In this document: piece after piece, positions 19,321 to 30,599 of the stretch
Layout of the letters: every line of letters begins with the position of its first letter
Position numbering within the stretch: position 1 is the first letter of the stretch
DNA from: Schizochytrium sp. TIO01
Taxonomy: Eukaryota; Sar; Bigyra; Thraustochytrida; Thraustochytriidae
Assembly: GCA_004764695.1 (NCBI GenBank)
Contig: SMSO01000031.1
Span: 1,176,600-1,240,599, forward strand
Length of the DNA stretch: 64,000 nucleotides
Reading direction: 5' to 3'
Notes under the pieces: generated by a model
The model's input: only the letters and a program-made list of their open reading frames with translations
What the model was told of the DNA's origin: nothing
Database searches by the model: none
Translations under genes and position numbers: made by a program

Positions 19321-20667
19321 TTAATACAGTTCGAAGATCTTACAAACGATCGCAGCGAGGCCCACAGCCACGAAAAATGCGAGTTGAAGCGAAAGATTCA
19401 TGATCGTGCTTACCTGGCGCGTTATTGGGCTCGCAGGGTCTGAAACTGGCAGGAGCTGGAAACTTAATGTACTGAGATAACCTGATGTACCCGCAAATAT
19501 TGCGATTGCGATCGTAAAAATAGCATCATTACGAGGAAGAACGCAGTTGCCAAAGACATATAAGAAGAATAAGGGGACACATATTGCAAGTCGAATTACT
19601 GCAACAAGTAGCAAGACTGAGCGGCTGCGAATGATTTGCGGCAGTACCACCGTGGCAGGACGCGAAAGCGCATCAGTGAATGTCTTAGCATAGAACAAAA
19701 TTGAGGCTAGTTGTGCTTGCGATGCCTCATCGCCGCCACTTGATGGTACAAAAGAGTAGAATGGGAAAACAAACATTGAAGCTAATACTGTAAGAAATAC
19801 AGTAAGCGAGCACAATTCTGCTTGGCGAAATGCTTTCAACCAAAGAGCAGGAATGAAAATCCCAGGAATGGCTTCTTCACTAGAGTCGCTAGTGTTGCTA
19901 CTGCCGTTTGAATCTGACGGAACCTCTTCCCCAGTACTTTCCTCATGAAGAGGAGAGTCCTCGAGCATAGGCTCCTCTTCTGAAGATGATGCGCTACCCA
20001 AGGGCTGGTGGTAAAGTTTTTTTGCACATGTGACTGCAAAATAAAGCGTAGGAGCGATAAGCAGCAACGAGATTCCAGCAAGCGCGTAAAAGAAAGTAGT
20101 CACACCTTGTGCAGAAACAGGATCAAAGCCCGTTGCTAACTTCGCTCCGAGGCAAATCAAGCTTGAGGCTTGGTAACCAAAAAATAGCATGGCCTTCAGC
20201 TGTTCGCACCCCTGTGGATCGTCTCCGTTTAGCATCACCATCTGTAAAGAGTACTCCATGGCAACAGCGCTACAAACGCTAAATAACGTACACACGGCCA
20301 ATAATATCATCAAATCTGCCTTCACAAAAGGAGTAATAACAAGTGCTCCAGCTGAGGCAACAAAAGTCACAATTATTGAGCGCGCGTCGCTTTTCAACTG
20401 GCCCAGACGATCCGCATGATGACTCTGACTCGATAGCTTGGAAAGGATCAGAACCATAGGCAAGGATGGCAGGTATAATGCACATGTGATGAGTACAAAA
20501 GAGCCTTCACCAAGGTGGACTGAAAAATATCCAACTGCTGACAAAACAGCATTTAGGCCTAGCGAAGATCCGACGCCGATGGCCAGGCCTGTTGCCTTCG
20601 CAAGTCTCCCTATGCGTCTCCCCTCTTCGGATTCATGTTCGTCTATTACAGTTTCCATTGGTATCAT
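19321..20667 (-). CDS. Putative equilibrative nucleoside transporter (SLC29/ENT family)
   Basis: ENT proteins move nucleosides or bases across membranes down their gradient and usually have 11 membrane helices. The frame opens at a TTG (20673); the first ATG is at 20667, giving 448 residues with a short acidic cytosolic start (METVIDEHESEEG). Family-like marks are GLAIGVGSSLGLNAVLSAVG followed by YF in the first helix, an acidic Ser-rich loop near residues 235 to 275 in the place of the large ENT loop between helices 6 and 7, ILFYAKTFTDALSRPATVVL near 335 and GTSGYLSTLSFQLLP near 400. The match is divergent: the Pro-Trp-Asn of the usual first-helix motif is not kept. It could also be a related major-facilitator-like carrier. 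Substrate unknown. Confidence 0.65.
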   Translation of the reverse strand: MIPMETVIDEHESEEGRRIGRLAKATGLAIGVGSSLGLNAVLSAVGYFSVHLGEGSFVLITCALYLPSLPMVLILSKLSSQSHHADRLGQLKSDARSIIVTFVASAGALVITPFVKADLMILLAVCTLFSVCSAVAMEYSLQMVMLNGDDPQGCEQLKAMLFFGYQASSLICLGAKLATGFDPVSAQGVTTFFYALAGISLLLIAPTLYFAVTCAKKLYHQPLGSASSSEEEPMLEDSPLHEESTGEEVPSDSNGSSNTSDSSEEAIPGIFIPALWLKAFRQAELCSLTVFLTVLASMFVFPFYSFVPSSGGDEASQAQLASILFYAKTFTDALSRPATVVLPQIIRSRSVLLLVAVIRLAICVPLFFLYVFGNCVLPRNDAIFTIAIAIFAGTSGYLSTLSFQLLPVSDPASPITRQVSTIMNLSLQLAFFVAVGLAAIVCKIFELY

Positions 20668-22166
20668 TCGCAAGGCAAATACCTACCGCCTTTTGAGCCT
20701 TCGTGTATAAAACCTCTTTCGCCTTGTCAGAAAAAGCACTCAACGATCTTATCACAATGAGTTAATAAATGCAATTCACAAGCACCACTCACGTCGGTTT
20801 CAAGCTCTGCTTTGGCATGCACAAGTCCAAACGCTGGAAATGAGCAAAACTCAAAGGAAGGATGGACCAATTGCCGCAACAGGTCATCAAGCGAGGGCTT
20901 TCTTAGCCTCACGGGTCTGCAAGCAAGCGTTTAGCAGCGGCAAGACCACCTGGTGTTTGCAATGCAATTTATGTTCTGCTTGAGTGAGTGTTGCTTCGGT
21001 GAAACGAGACTCTCAAGCCGTTGGCTGGCTGACCTAGGGAACTTCGATTGCTTGCTCGCGACACGGCCGAGCGCGTGCTGCCTCCCGCAGCCTGACGAAC
21101 TCTGTGCTCGAGCTTCCTGTGACGCTGCGAGCTCAGTTTTAGGCCACAGCCGAAGCTCTCATTTCTGCTGCCAGCTGGGCGCGGCTTGGCTGCAGAGGCT
21201 CGGTGTATCTCTGCGTGGTGATGGGAAGCGGCGCTCTGATTGCGGGTCTGCTGGTCTCCTATATCGACAAGTCTGTTCAAAGTTATTATCAATGCGTTGA
21301 GGAAAATTATGGCAAAGAATTAATATCATTTTTCATTCATTTTTGTGAAAGAAGAAAATGACTTTTCTAGTACCTAATACATCGCCAAGTTCCTGATGGA
21401 CGAAGGTAGGCCAAGCGCATTCGAAGCCGGGACTTTGCACATTGGCCAAGCAGGTTCTCGCAGCTGCCACAACCTGCGTGAGGCGCAAGATAAGCTGCTA
21501 TCGCTTTGCAGGTTCTGGCAAGTGAGGCTTCTCTTTAGACTGAAAGAAGAGCTTCTCTGTACCTTTGAAAGAAAGTATGTGCGACTTCTTCTGCCTAGAG
21601 TTTCGCATAGCAGGAGGGTTTTAGATGCCGGTTAAAAACTTGAGAAACGTGGTACTCCTCCGCCTCGAGGACATCTAAATCGGCGGTCTCATGGCTTGTA
21701 TTTGAAAGTGCCCAGCTCGAAGGAAGGCAAATTGATTGGGAATTTCAGATAGCCCACTAAAGTATTATAATAGTCAAGTCAAATGTATGTATATCGCAAG
21801 GGAGAATGAGCGTTTTCCAAGGTTAGTGGGATGATGCGGCTACAAACTAACTGAAAATGGAACTTTTGATTGGAACTTGTGTCACTATAGGTCAATGATA
21901 AATAAATTGTGTGATAGTACCCTACCTACCTAAAGTAGGCTGTATCCTAAAGCAGAGACTGCCTCTAGAGTAGGATGCGGATTGATGCAGACTAGAGTAC
22001 ATGTTGCTCGTGGTGTTCCATAAGGGGAAAATAAGGATTGGGCACATCTTGGGCAATTTGACAAGGCATTACAAGCTTTCAACAGGTGTAATACATTGAA
22101 GAGTATCATGTAAATTAGATATAAAGTTAGGAAAGCGATCTACCTCAAGCGGTTGAACTTGATGAT
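20668..22166. other. Intergenic region, 1.5 kb, ENT to APH-domain gene
   Basis: I see no gene. The short open frames at 20953-21300 lack family resemblance. The stretch from 21640 to 22160 is AT-rich and contains TACCTACCTA words at about 21921-21932. Confidence 0.45.
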
Positions 22167-24216
22167 TTACATCTTGGAGAGCTCACTTGCAGCGGGTTCT
22201 TGCACGAGGAAAGCGCGACCACTTTGTTTGGGGATCACTTCGGAAAGAACATCCGTGTCTGCAGTGTTGCAGCTCACAGTCTTCACCGAAAATTTGAGAG
22301 AGACAATTTTATCCACAGACGTTGCAGAGCTACTCTCGAGTTGGATAACAGACCCGGCTACAGTATCAAGACGTAGTTTGAACTGATTGCTGCCTAATCG
22401 CTCAAGTTTTGCCGCGCGAACAAAGGTCACCTCTCCAGGTCCACCAAAACAAACGCCTTTACCGAAGCCCGCAGCATCAAGATGTACGGAAAACGTGGTG
22501 TTCGATTGGCCCAAGCGTCCACTTAAAGATTGTGTCCTACATAGTTGCCCATAATCAGATGGAGAACCCCATGTATGAGAGCGTACAGCCACTACACCTT
22601 GCAGTGGATTTCCAGCTCCTATTTCGTTAACATCTTTGGATGATGTTTGCGTGGTTGGGATTTGTCCTGTTACAGCGCAGGCAACCTCATATGACCCACT
22701 TTGGGAGGTCGGCTTGGCAAATGTCAAGGATGGACTTGTTGAGTTAAATACGAGGTCCAACCCTTGCTGCGCCGTCACCCGGATCTTCTGAAACGGTCTT
22801 TTGGTATCGACACGAACGCCGTCAGCCTCCCAACCATTATTTGTTGAAATCTTGGGTGTTGAACATTGTCGAAGAACGGAACGGTTTTCTTTGTCAAAGA
22901 CATAGACTTCACAGTTGGCATTGCCCTTTGGGCTATTGTTGATGATGCGCATGTATGCGGCGACCCCAGGAGAGAACACAGCCGCAGCCGTGCATTCCAA
23001 AAAGTCAGCAGCATCAGAGGGGACTTTGTGGCAGTATGCATCAGCAAACAATAATTTTGTTGAACCCACAAAACTAGGCAGAGGCGGAGGAACAAAGGTT
23101 TGCTCTAGACGATCAAGCAAAGTGCGAGCACTTTGAGCGAGCTGAATTGTCAAAGCCCCATAATCCCCTGCAGTTGACGAGCTTGCTTGGCCAGCAGCCT
23201 TGCGAGCCGCAATGCCCTGGGAAATGATGGCTCCTCGCCAGTGGTGGAATGCTTGATAAAATGGCCAAAATGGGTCAGGGTACGGCCGTCCCATTCGAGA
23301 AGAATAAGCCTGCATAAACTCCTCCATTGTGGGAATTCCGCTGTGATCAAAGTTTGGCATACCGTTGACACCAGCATAGGTCGTCGGGCTCGGGTTGGAG
23401 GTCCATGGAGTATCATAAAGAGCTGTGAAATTAGCAAGATCTGAGCTTGGGTGACCAATCGTTGAGAGCTCCCAATCTAGAACAGCAATTACACGAGGCT
23501 CGGTAGAGTGAAGAATAAAGTTGTCGAATTTAAAGTCACCATGACATAGGGCAACCTCATCGTCGGGCAGGCACTTGCGCATGCGTTCGACAAGCCGCTT
23601 CTGGTCCTTGATTCGCGGAACCTCTTCTGACACGGCTTCTTGCCGTTCGCTGACATGGGACAAACTAGAGAGCTGCCGGTCGTACATTCCGCCACATTTG
23701 CCATAGTCCTCGAGGCCAACGTGACGCCAGTCCACAGAGTGGATGCGGGCAAGGGTCTCGATCACGCTATTATAAGCCATGGTGCGCTCAGGAGGAGTCA
23801 TTTCATCTAGGGACGCCCGTTTAAAAATACGACCTCGTACAAACTCCATGACGTAGAATTCTGAGCCCAAAACGCTTTCATCAGAGCAATAAGCGTACAT
23901 TTTAGGTACAGGGACATCAGTGTTATCCGCGAGACACTTCATAACCCAGTACTCTCGGTCAGTGCGATGCGCAGTTTTGTTGGACCTTTGGCCAGGAGGT
24001 TGCTTACGAAGAACATAGATTCCATTCACAAGGTACGTTGGGTTTGATTGGCCAAGCGCAAACTTGCGAATTTTAGTGGGGCCTTCGTAGCCCGGCACCT
24101 CTTTTTTTAGAAAGGCATCGAGCTTGTCGATATCTAGCTTATGTGACTCTGGGACCTCGTATGTCTCCTTGGCCAGCAACCTCCTGTTGTTCAGCAGCCT
24201 CTTTCCTTTGCTCCAT
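22167..24216 (-). CDS. ACAD10/11-type aminoglycoside phosphotransferase-fold protein with unknown C-terminal half
   Basis: The N-terminal part is an APH-fold kinase domain of the kind found at the front of ACAD10/ACAD11, where it phosphorylates 4-hydroxyacyl-CoA in fatty-acid breakdown. Visible are the glycine-loop [20 protein letters not shown], the catalytic [12 protein letters not shown], and the metal-binding [15 protein letters not shown]. The C-terminal 300 residues are not an acyl-CoA dehydrogenase; they look beta-rich and I do not recognise them. The protein ends in SKM, a known variant of the C-terminal peroxisomal signal. The long frame reaches back to a TTG at 24344 with no ATG before the conserved domain. 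An ATG in a strong context (ACCATGG) at 24216 lies one frame off and would give [16 protein letters not shown] joined to [16 protein letters not shown] if one base near 24170 is dropped. The start is therefore uncertain. Confidence 0.8.
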
Positions 24217-27122
24217 GGTCGCAGTTCCTCTAAGCCCACGTGAAAGCCCAGGTCAACACAGGGGAATCTTTTTCCAAAGCGCTCAGTCGCCCCTCGCCCA
24301 CAATGCGTACACCTCGCCAGCCACCTCCTCGAAACAGAAAACAACGAGTCAGGTCTTAGAGAAGGATGGTGTAGAAGCTCAAGGTGACTTGTTCGAAGTC
24401 ACAAAACAGTTTTGAAGAAAGCGCTGTAGGTGCTTTCGCGCACAAGGTTCTTAGCGATGAGGGTTTGGACTGTTCGTGCCGGACTGCGGCAAAGTCCGAC
24501 ACGGGACACATGACATTAGTCCCGTATTATGTTTGGCTAGGATATCCTGGATTTAGGATTTTGATGCGAAAAGGGCAGTAAAAGGGTTGCCTGGCGGGTC
24601 TGGTTGACGAAGGATTGATCTGCATTCCCGTATCCATCAATTTGTTGGTCTATAATTTTGCAAACGGTTTGCGACGGATGCTTAACATTGAGAATTGGTG
24701 TAATAATCTTAGACAGAATGTGGAGAGAAAAGTAACATTGCCTTTTAGAATTGCGAAAATAAACTTGATGCGAAGGTTGCTCACAAGGTGATGGGATGGA
24801 AGAGGATGTTCTGGTGAAAAGAGCGAGATCTAGTCAAGCAAGTGTATTCGGAGAAATAGAAATTAACGACCATGTTCCTGGCATAAGTTAATGGCTTCAA
24901 ATTGATGGTTAAATGTTTTTTCGCAGAGAGGAGTCTCGGCAAGAAAAAATACCTCTGATTTCCACTTTAGCAGAAAGTAGAGCATCAACTTTTAAAGCCT
25001 GGGTATGAAATAAGCGTTCCCTCAAAACCTCGTTTGCTCAATGTGTCGTTGTTCGCCTTTAATTACAGCGATTGATTTAAAGTGTAAGGGAAAACGCGCT
25101 GTATTTTTCCAATTCATCTACTATAGATTTGGGTGATAAAAAAGCAAAAAACGTTCAGGCTTGAAGGGTAAAATTAAGTTTATCGCAGCTTACATGCTCC
25201 TTTCAAAGAACACCGTCAAAAGGAAACACGAATGAAATCTGCTTGAATTGGTATGAATTATAATTGGCCCAGCCCTGGGGAGGAACAAAATTACAACACA
25301 CTTACAAACTGCCACCGAAATAAAATGACACCAAAATGTACACGAGTTGTGCGACGGTGCTTATCTCTCGTCCTTGCGAGCTGAGCCGAAGTCTTTTACT
25401 ATTTTTAAATTTATTTTTTATACTACGGCATGATCGCTTCCATGGTAAATCATAAAATATAACGGACTATCCTTGCTTCATCGGAGTTTGCCTGTTCGAA
25501 CAAAAGGCGCTTAGCATACTTTACTTAATCATTCTACAAACAGGAATACCTGTCTCCCCCTCGCGTCGTTGATGGTCACTTCCTATTCCCATGTTTTCTC
25601 TAACCTATTCAATGAATGCAGTTCTATCTCGTCAGTTATATATTTCGCTTGTCTTTTAAGAAAACAGGCTGTCCTCAAAATATCTTCAGTTATACACCAC
25701 ATAGTAGACCAGAACTCCTTCATGGGCAATTTCATAGCCAATAGCTAGCCGTTATTGATTGCCTGAAATGCCGCACAAAGCATTCCAGAGCATGCAAGGA
25801 TCTCATATTTCCGTCCTGTTGATCATTTCACTAAGATATAAAACACCAAAGCTCATGAGCACTGTCCATCCTCCAGCGAGTACGATCGAATCCGCATTCA
25901 TTCATTATTACAACACATTTACATATATTTAGTAGGCACCTGGACCGTCAAAATCCCAATCTGGCTTCACTTATTATGCCCCAATTCTGCGTCTATCGGA
26001 GAATCCACGTGAGCTATCCACGAAGGATGGCTCGGGAGATCGGTCTCTGTTGCCTTCCATTCTTCAACGTCGGATTTCGCTCCACTGCAGCGACGGCCAT
26101 TTCGATTTCGATGCTTTCCTTTTAGTTTTAGTACCTAGGTAGTACTATGTACTCCGTCGAGAAATCCATAAAACATCCGAGTCTTCGGTAGACTCAACCA
26201 CCTCAATGTCTTTCATTCAGCACAATGAGCTCAACACTATACTTTACAGTGCACAAGTGAAGTATTTCTATACGTCACTGTAAGTGGATGAATGTACACT
26301 GCGTGATAATGGAGTAAGTGAGGTAGTTGGTACCGTAGGGGTCAGATAGACACGATTAGGAGTGTGCCTGAATAGAAGAGAAATGAGGGAAATGAGTGAA
26401 TGAGGGAGCACATGGAAATAAAAAGGAATGCAATCGATTGTTGCCAAGCCTGTTTGCGGAGCCTTGGCAGAGCCCTTTCGGGATCTTCGCGGCGTGACGC
26501 GTGCGGAAGGCGGGCGTTGCTGTCGTGGGGGCCTCTGTCGCGAGCTGTGCGACTCCCTCTCTCGGGGCGGGACAGGGTCGTGGAGAAATAGTCAAGCAAT
26601 AAGAAGGAAAAACTTATAGCTGCAGCAACGTTGGTACACGAAACTGCGTTTGAAAGCGCCAAAGACGAGGACCTGAGGTGCTGCAGCAACTCAAGACCTT
26701 GCACAGACTACTGGAGCAGCCTAAGGTCGAATCTCCACGCATTCAGAGCTCGTTAAGTGAAGGGGTGTGGACCAACGGCGGCAGATTTGCAAGCTTAAGA
26801 CCTTCAGACCAAGTTCTACGACTTGTGGCGTCTCAATTGCAGTGGACTTTTCAGCAAATCTCAAAAGAGTTTTGTGGAACAAGAAGAAGTCTCTTCAAGA
26901 TTCTTGGTTGAGTCAAGAAGGCAACGAGCGAAGTATTTTCGCCAGAGAATCAATAGGTCTGAAGATTCTATCGAGGAGGGTTTCTGCTAGCTAGGTGCCC
27001 TCATTTGACGAGCGTATTACCTCTTTGTGTATCTTTTGCCTATTCATCTAGTCAGCTTCGTGTTATTGAATTGTGACCCAGAGCAGTTAGTTGTGTGTAT
27101 GAAATTTTGAGCCATAACCCAA
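24217..27122. other. Divergent intergenic region, 2.9 kb, APH-domain gene to SET gene
   Basis: No protein gene is supported. From about 24600 to 26340 there is not even a short open frame of 60 codons in any frame. It should hold two promoters. I looked for tRNA B-box words and common snRNA words by eye and found none. Confidence 0.45.
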
Positions 27123-30100
27123 ATGCCGCGCGGAGTTAAAAAAAGTGAAGTAGGCCCGAAGCGTGGGGTCAAGCGTAGCGCCCGGGGTGGGCGTGCTGGC
27201 ACGTCTACGCGTGGTCGCAAGCGGAAGTCGCCTGGAAGATCGGAAACTCCGAAGAGGGGCACAGGCAAGCGCCCTGCCTCAGCAGATTCCAAGCGGGAAG
27301 ATGAAAACACGAACGTCAAAAAGGCGGAGCAGCAGGAGCTCCTGTTGAAAATGCCTCATCCCAAGCAGCGGGACCCTTACATTTCCACGAGTGGCTACAA
27401 GCAGCACATTGATAACAATATCGTGCGTGTGGAGAATGACATGGATGCCTCCGAAGCTGTAGTGAAGAGTGAAGAGGAACTTATTCAGGAGACATGCCGC
27501 CTACGTGCTGAACGTGATGCATTGATTACCATGGAAGCTCGAAGGTTTATTTGGACCATGAATATTGAACCGGTCTTGCAAAGCCTGAGCCGAGACACGG
27601 CCAAGGCTGCGCAGCGTAAGATGCAGGTTACGCCTTCCACATGTGGAGGCTGGTCCGGCAAACGGTGAAGCGGCCAATGGCACTTCTACAGATACCAGTA
27701 GTGAAGCAGAAGTTGGAGAAGATGCCGCCGAAGAGGAGCTTGATGCTAAATTTACCGCATTTGCAGCAGAGCCTTTTCAGGTTGGCATGGAACTTGAGGT
27801 GTTTCAAAAGAAGTGGAAAACGTGGTTTGAATCAAAAATTGAAGAAATTATATCTGTACCTGACAAGGATTCCGTGGAAAGTATTTCTAAGGATGGTGAC
27901 CCAGATGACAAGTTTCGTGTCCACATTCACTTTTTTGGATGGGCCAAAAAGCATCGTATTTGGCTTGATATTAAACGCGGTGATCTGGAGCCTGATAAGA
28001 TGCGCGAACTTGCTCAGTTTGCCCCTCCTCGAACCCATACAAGCGGTGTCAAGTTTGGATCTCGGCGCAGTGCAATGCTCAAAGAGAAGCGGCTTGAGCG
28101 AGAACGTGCCCTGGCTGAACGTAAGGCATTAGACAATAGCGATGATGAAGATGATGACGACAGCAATGAGGATGAGGATGAGGATGAGGATGAGAATGAG
28201 GATAGCGATGAGGATAGCGATGATGATGATGACAATGACAGTGAAGATGACGACGAGGAGAATTCTAGCAGTGGAAACGGAGATGGTGCCTCTTCTACTC
28301 CATCAAAGCGATCTGGACGTCGATCAGTTCAAGAGGTCCGTCTTGATGTGGATTTGTCAAATGTTGTGGATGGGCCACGTCAGCGACGCCGCGCATTAGA
28401 CAAAAAAATTGCTGTTCCGGTCGCTTTCAAAGAACAATCTGTCTGCTGCTTCTGTGGTGAAAAGCATTATAAGCGAGATCTTAATAGTACCGAGGAGCTA
28501 TGGGTGTGTCAGCTCGGGTGTGGTCGTGCCTTTCACGGACCTTGCTACAAGGAGATTACCGAAGAATCAATTGAAGCTGCAACCGTGCATGGGTCCTTGG
28601 AGTGTGCTCAATGTCGCAAAAACTCCCACAATTGTTACGCATGTGTTATGCAAGAGGACGCTGATGAAGAGGAAATCGATGCTGACCCCATGGAACTAGG
28701 TAGTAGTTCTAATGAAAAGGAAAGAGATGATGAAGATAGCAGCGGTAATGACAGCGATGATGATAGAAGTGAAGATCGAAAGAGCGAAGCGTCTGACTCG
28801 CAGGCGGCGTCCAAAGCTAGTGGACGCGCAAGTGCATCCACGGGCAGCAAAAGCCAGAATGGCGTCAAGAAGATCGAAAAGGAGGAGCAAGAAAGCGATG
28901 ATGACGATGAGGAAGACCCTGAGGACAAACCTATCAAATGCAGCGTTTCTGGATGTACGCACTTTTATCACCCATCCTGTGTATGGGATTTAGGAGCCCG
29001 CTGTCGTGTTATTGCACCAAATGGCAAGACCTACCCCGCAACAAAGGAGAACTTTAAGCGTGTAGCAACAAATTTACCAAATGGAATGATCTGTCCACAA
29101 CACGGTTGCCGTGCATGCTACGACCGGAATCCAAACTCGGAACAAGCTTTCAAGAAACCGCACAATTTGGTCCCGTGTATCACCTGCAACAATGCTTTCC
29201 ACGAGCGCTGTCTTCCTCATGGTGGTCTTCAGAATGGACTCGGGCTTGTATGTAATTCATGTGCTCGTGAATATGATGCACCATTGAGCGGAACTACCGA
29301 CACACATTTCTTAATGCAAAAAGCTGGACGGCGCTCAGGCCTGACAAAATTTGATCCGTGCCGGCATTTGCAATCCTTGTATAAGAATATGGATATGAGT
29401 GGCCCGTTGACAGCCCGCATGCGGCTTCCTGAATTACAGGAGTGGCACAATGAGATGGCCGAAAAGAGCGGAATCAAAACAAAAGAGCCTGCTCCAAAGA
29501 AGGTTAAGGTGAAGAAGGAAAAGCCCTCCAAAGCTCCCGGCAAGTCACGCATGCCCAAGTACAACCCCATCAAGTCCAACCTCTATGTGACACCTTGCAA
29601 GCCTATTCTCAATACCGACCTACTTGAATCCACCTGCAAGTGCAAGGATGTGTGTGGCGAAAACTGCGACAACCATATGCTCCGTATTGAATGCGTTCGT
29701 GAAGGCGACCGAGGATCAAAAAGTATTCCGGTGAATTGTACAGCTCGGGCGTGCAAAAATCAACAATTTCAACAAGGTAAAATCAAAGATGTCAAACCAA
29801 TTGAAACCCCGGGTCGTGGTTGGGGCCTAGAGCTTCGCGAACCGGCTCATGAAGGTGATTTCATCATTGAATATGTTGGCGAAGTCCTCACAGCAAAGGA
29901 TGCACGCCGCCGTATGGAGCAAGCAATGGCAAACAACGAACCTCATGTGTTTCAGTTGGACCTTGGAAATGATCAAATCATTGATGCCCGGCACAAGGGA
30001 AACCTTGCTCGTTTCGTCAACCATTCCTGCGACCCGAACTGTGCACTTCAAAAATGGAACGTTCGTGGTGTCACACGTGTAGGAATTATTGCTAAGCGCA

Positions 30101-30599
30101 GAATCGAGGCAGGTGAAGAACTCAGTTTTGACTATTCATTCGAGCAGAGCTCCGACTTACATTTTCATTGCCTGTGTGGTGCACCCAATTGTCGTGGTAC
30201 GCTAACTGCAATCTCTTCAAAGTCAAGTCAAGCTAAGTTGGAGTTAGAGCGCGTATGCCAAGATATTAATCGTCTCAAGAACCTTCGTGCGGATGTGAGA
30301 GGCGGTTTACTCCCTTGTCGCCAGTTGCGGCACTTGGTCAAGCAAGCCCGTTCGGACTGGGAGGATCTCCGAGAAAACAAGCCGCATACGAACGTCGTGT
30401 GAACTTGCGCATTAAACGTGCGCTACCTGCATCGCGTACTATGCTAGACGTATCGCGTATCACTTCTATGCAAAAACAGTCCACAGATGGTTACCCTCGT
30501 ACCGAGACTGGTGCATTGATATTTTTGCACCGTAATGTATCCACAGGAGCCGACATGCAACGTCGTGCCAAGCTATTCAAAGCTCACAAAAATAAGTAG
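27123..30599 (+). CDS. Histone methyltransferase: Tudor-like, PHD fingers, AWS-SET-postSET; frame changes twice
   Basis: This is an NSD/SETD2-like lysine methyltransferase; H3K36 is the likely but unproven target. It begins at the ATG at 27123 with a very basic tail (GVKRSARGGRAGTSTRGRKR). That frame stops at 27668, and the main frame runs from about 27643 to 30402. In that frame come a Tudor/chromo-like fold at residues 44 to 126 (FQVGMELEVFQKKWKTWFES), a long acidic run, a PHD finger at 268 to 335, an extended PHD with C5HCH-like part at 430 to 540, AWS at 660 to 708 (CKCKDVCGENCDNHMLRIEC), SET at 712 to 833 with the catalytic RFVNHSCDPNC and GEELSFDYSF, and postSET CLCGAPNCRGTL. A third frame, about 30370 to 30599, continues sensibly (YERRVNLRIKRALPASR). 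The first change needs one base dropped near 27640, the second one base added in the AAAA at about 30374. The function is firm; the breaks look like indels. Confidence 0.88.

Noticed and set aside
27637-27665. 22-base intron (GTTACG...GGAG) in the SET gene
   Set aside because: The frame would fit, but the donor is weak and the length is far below the introns seen here; an indel is simpler.
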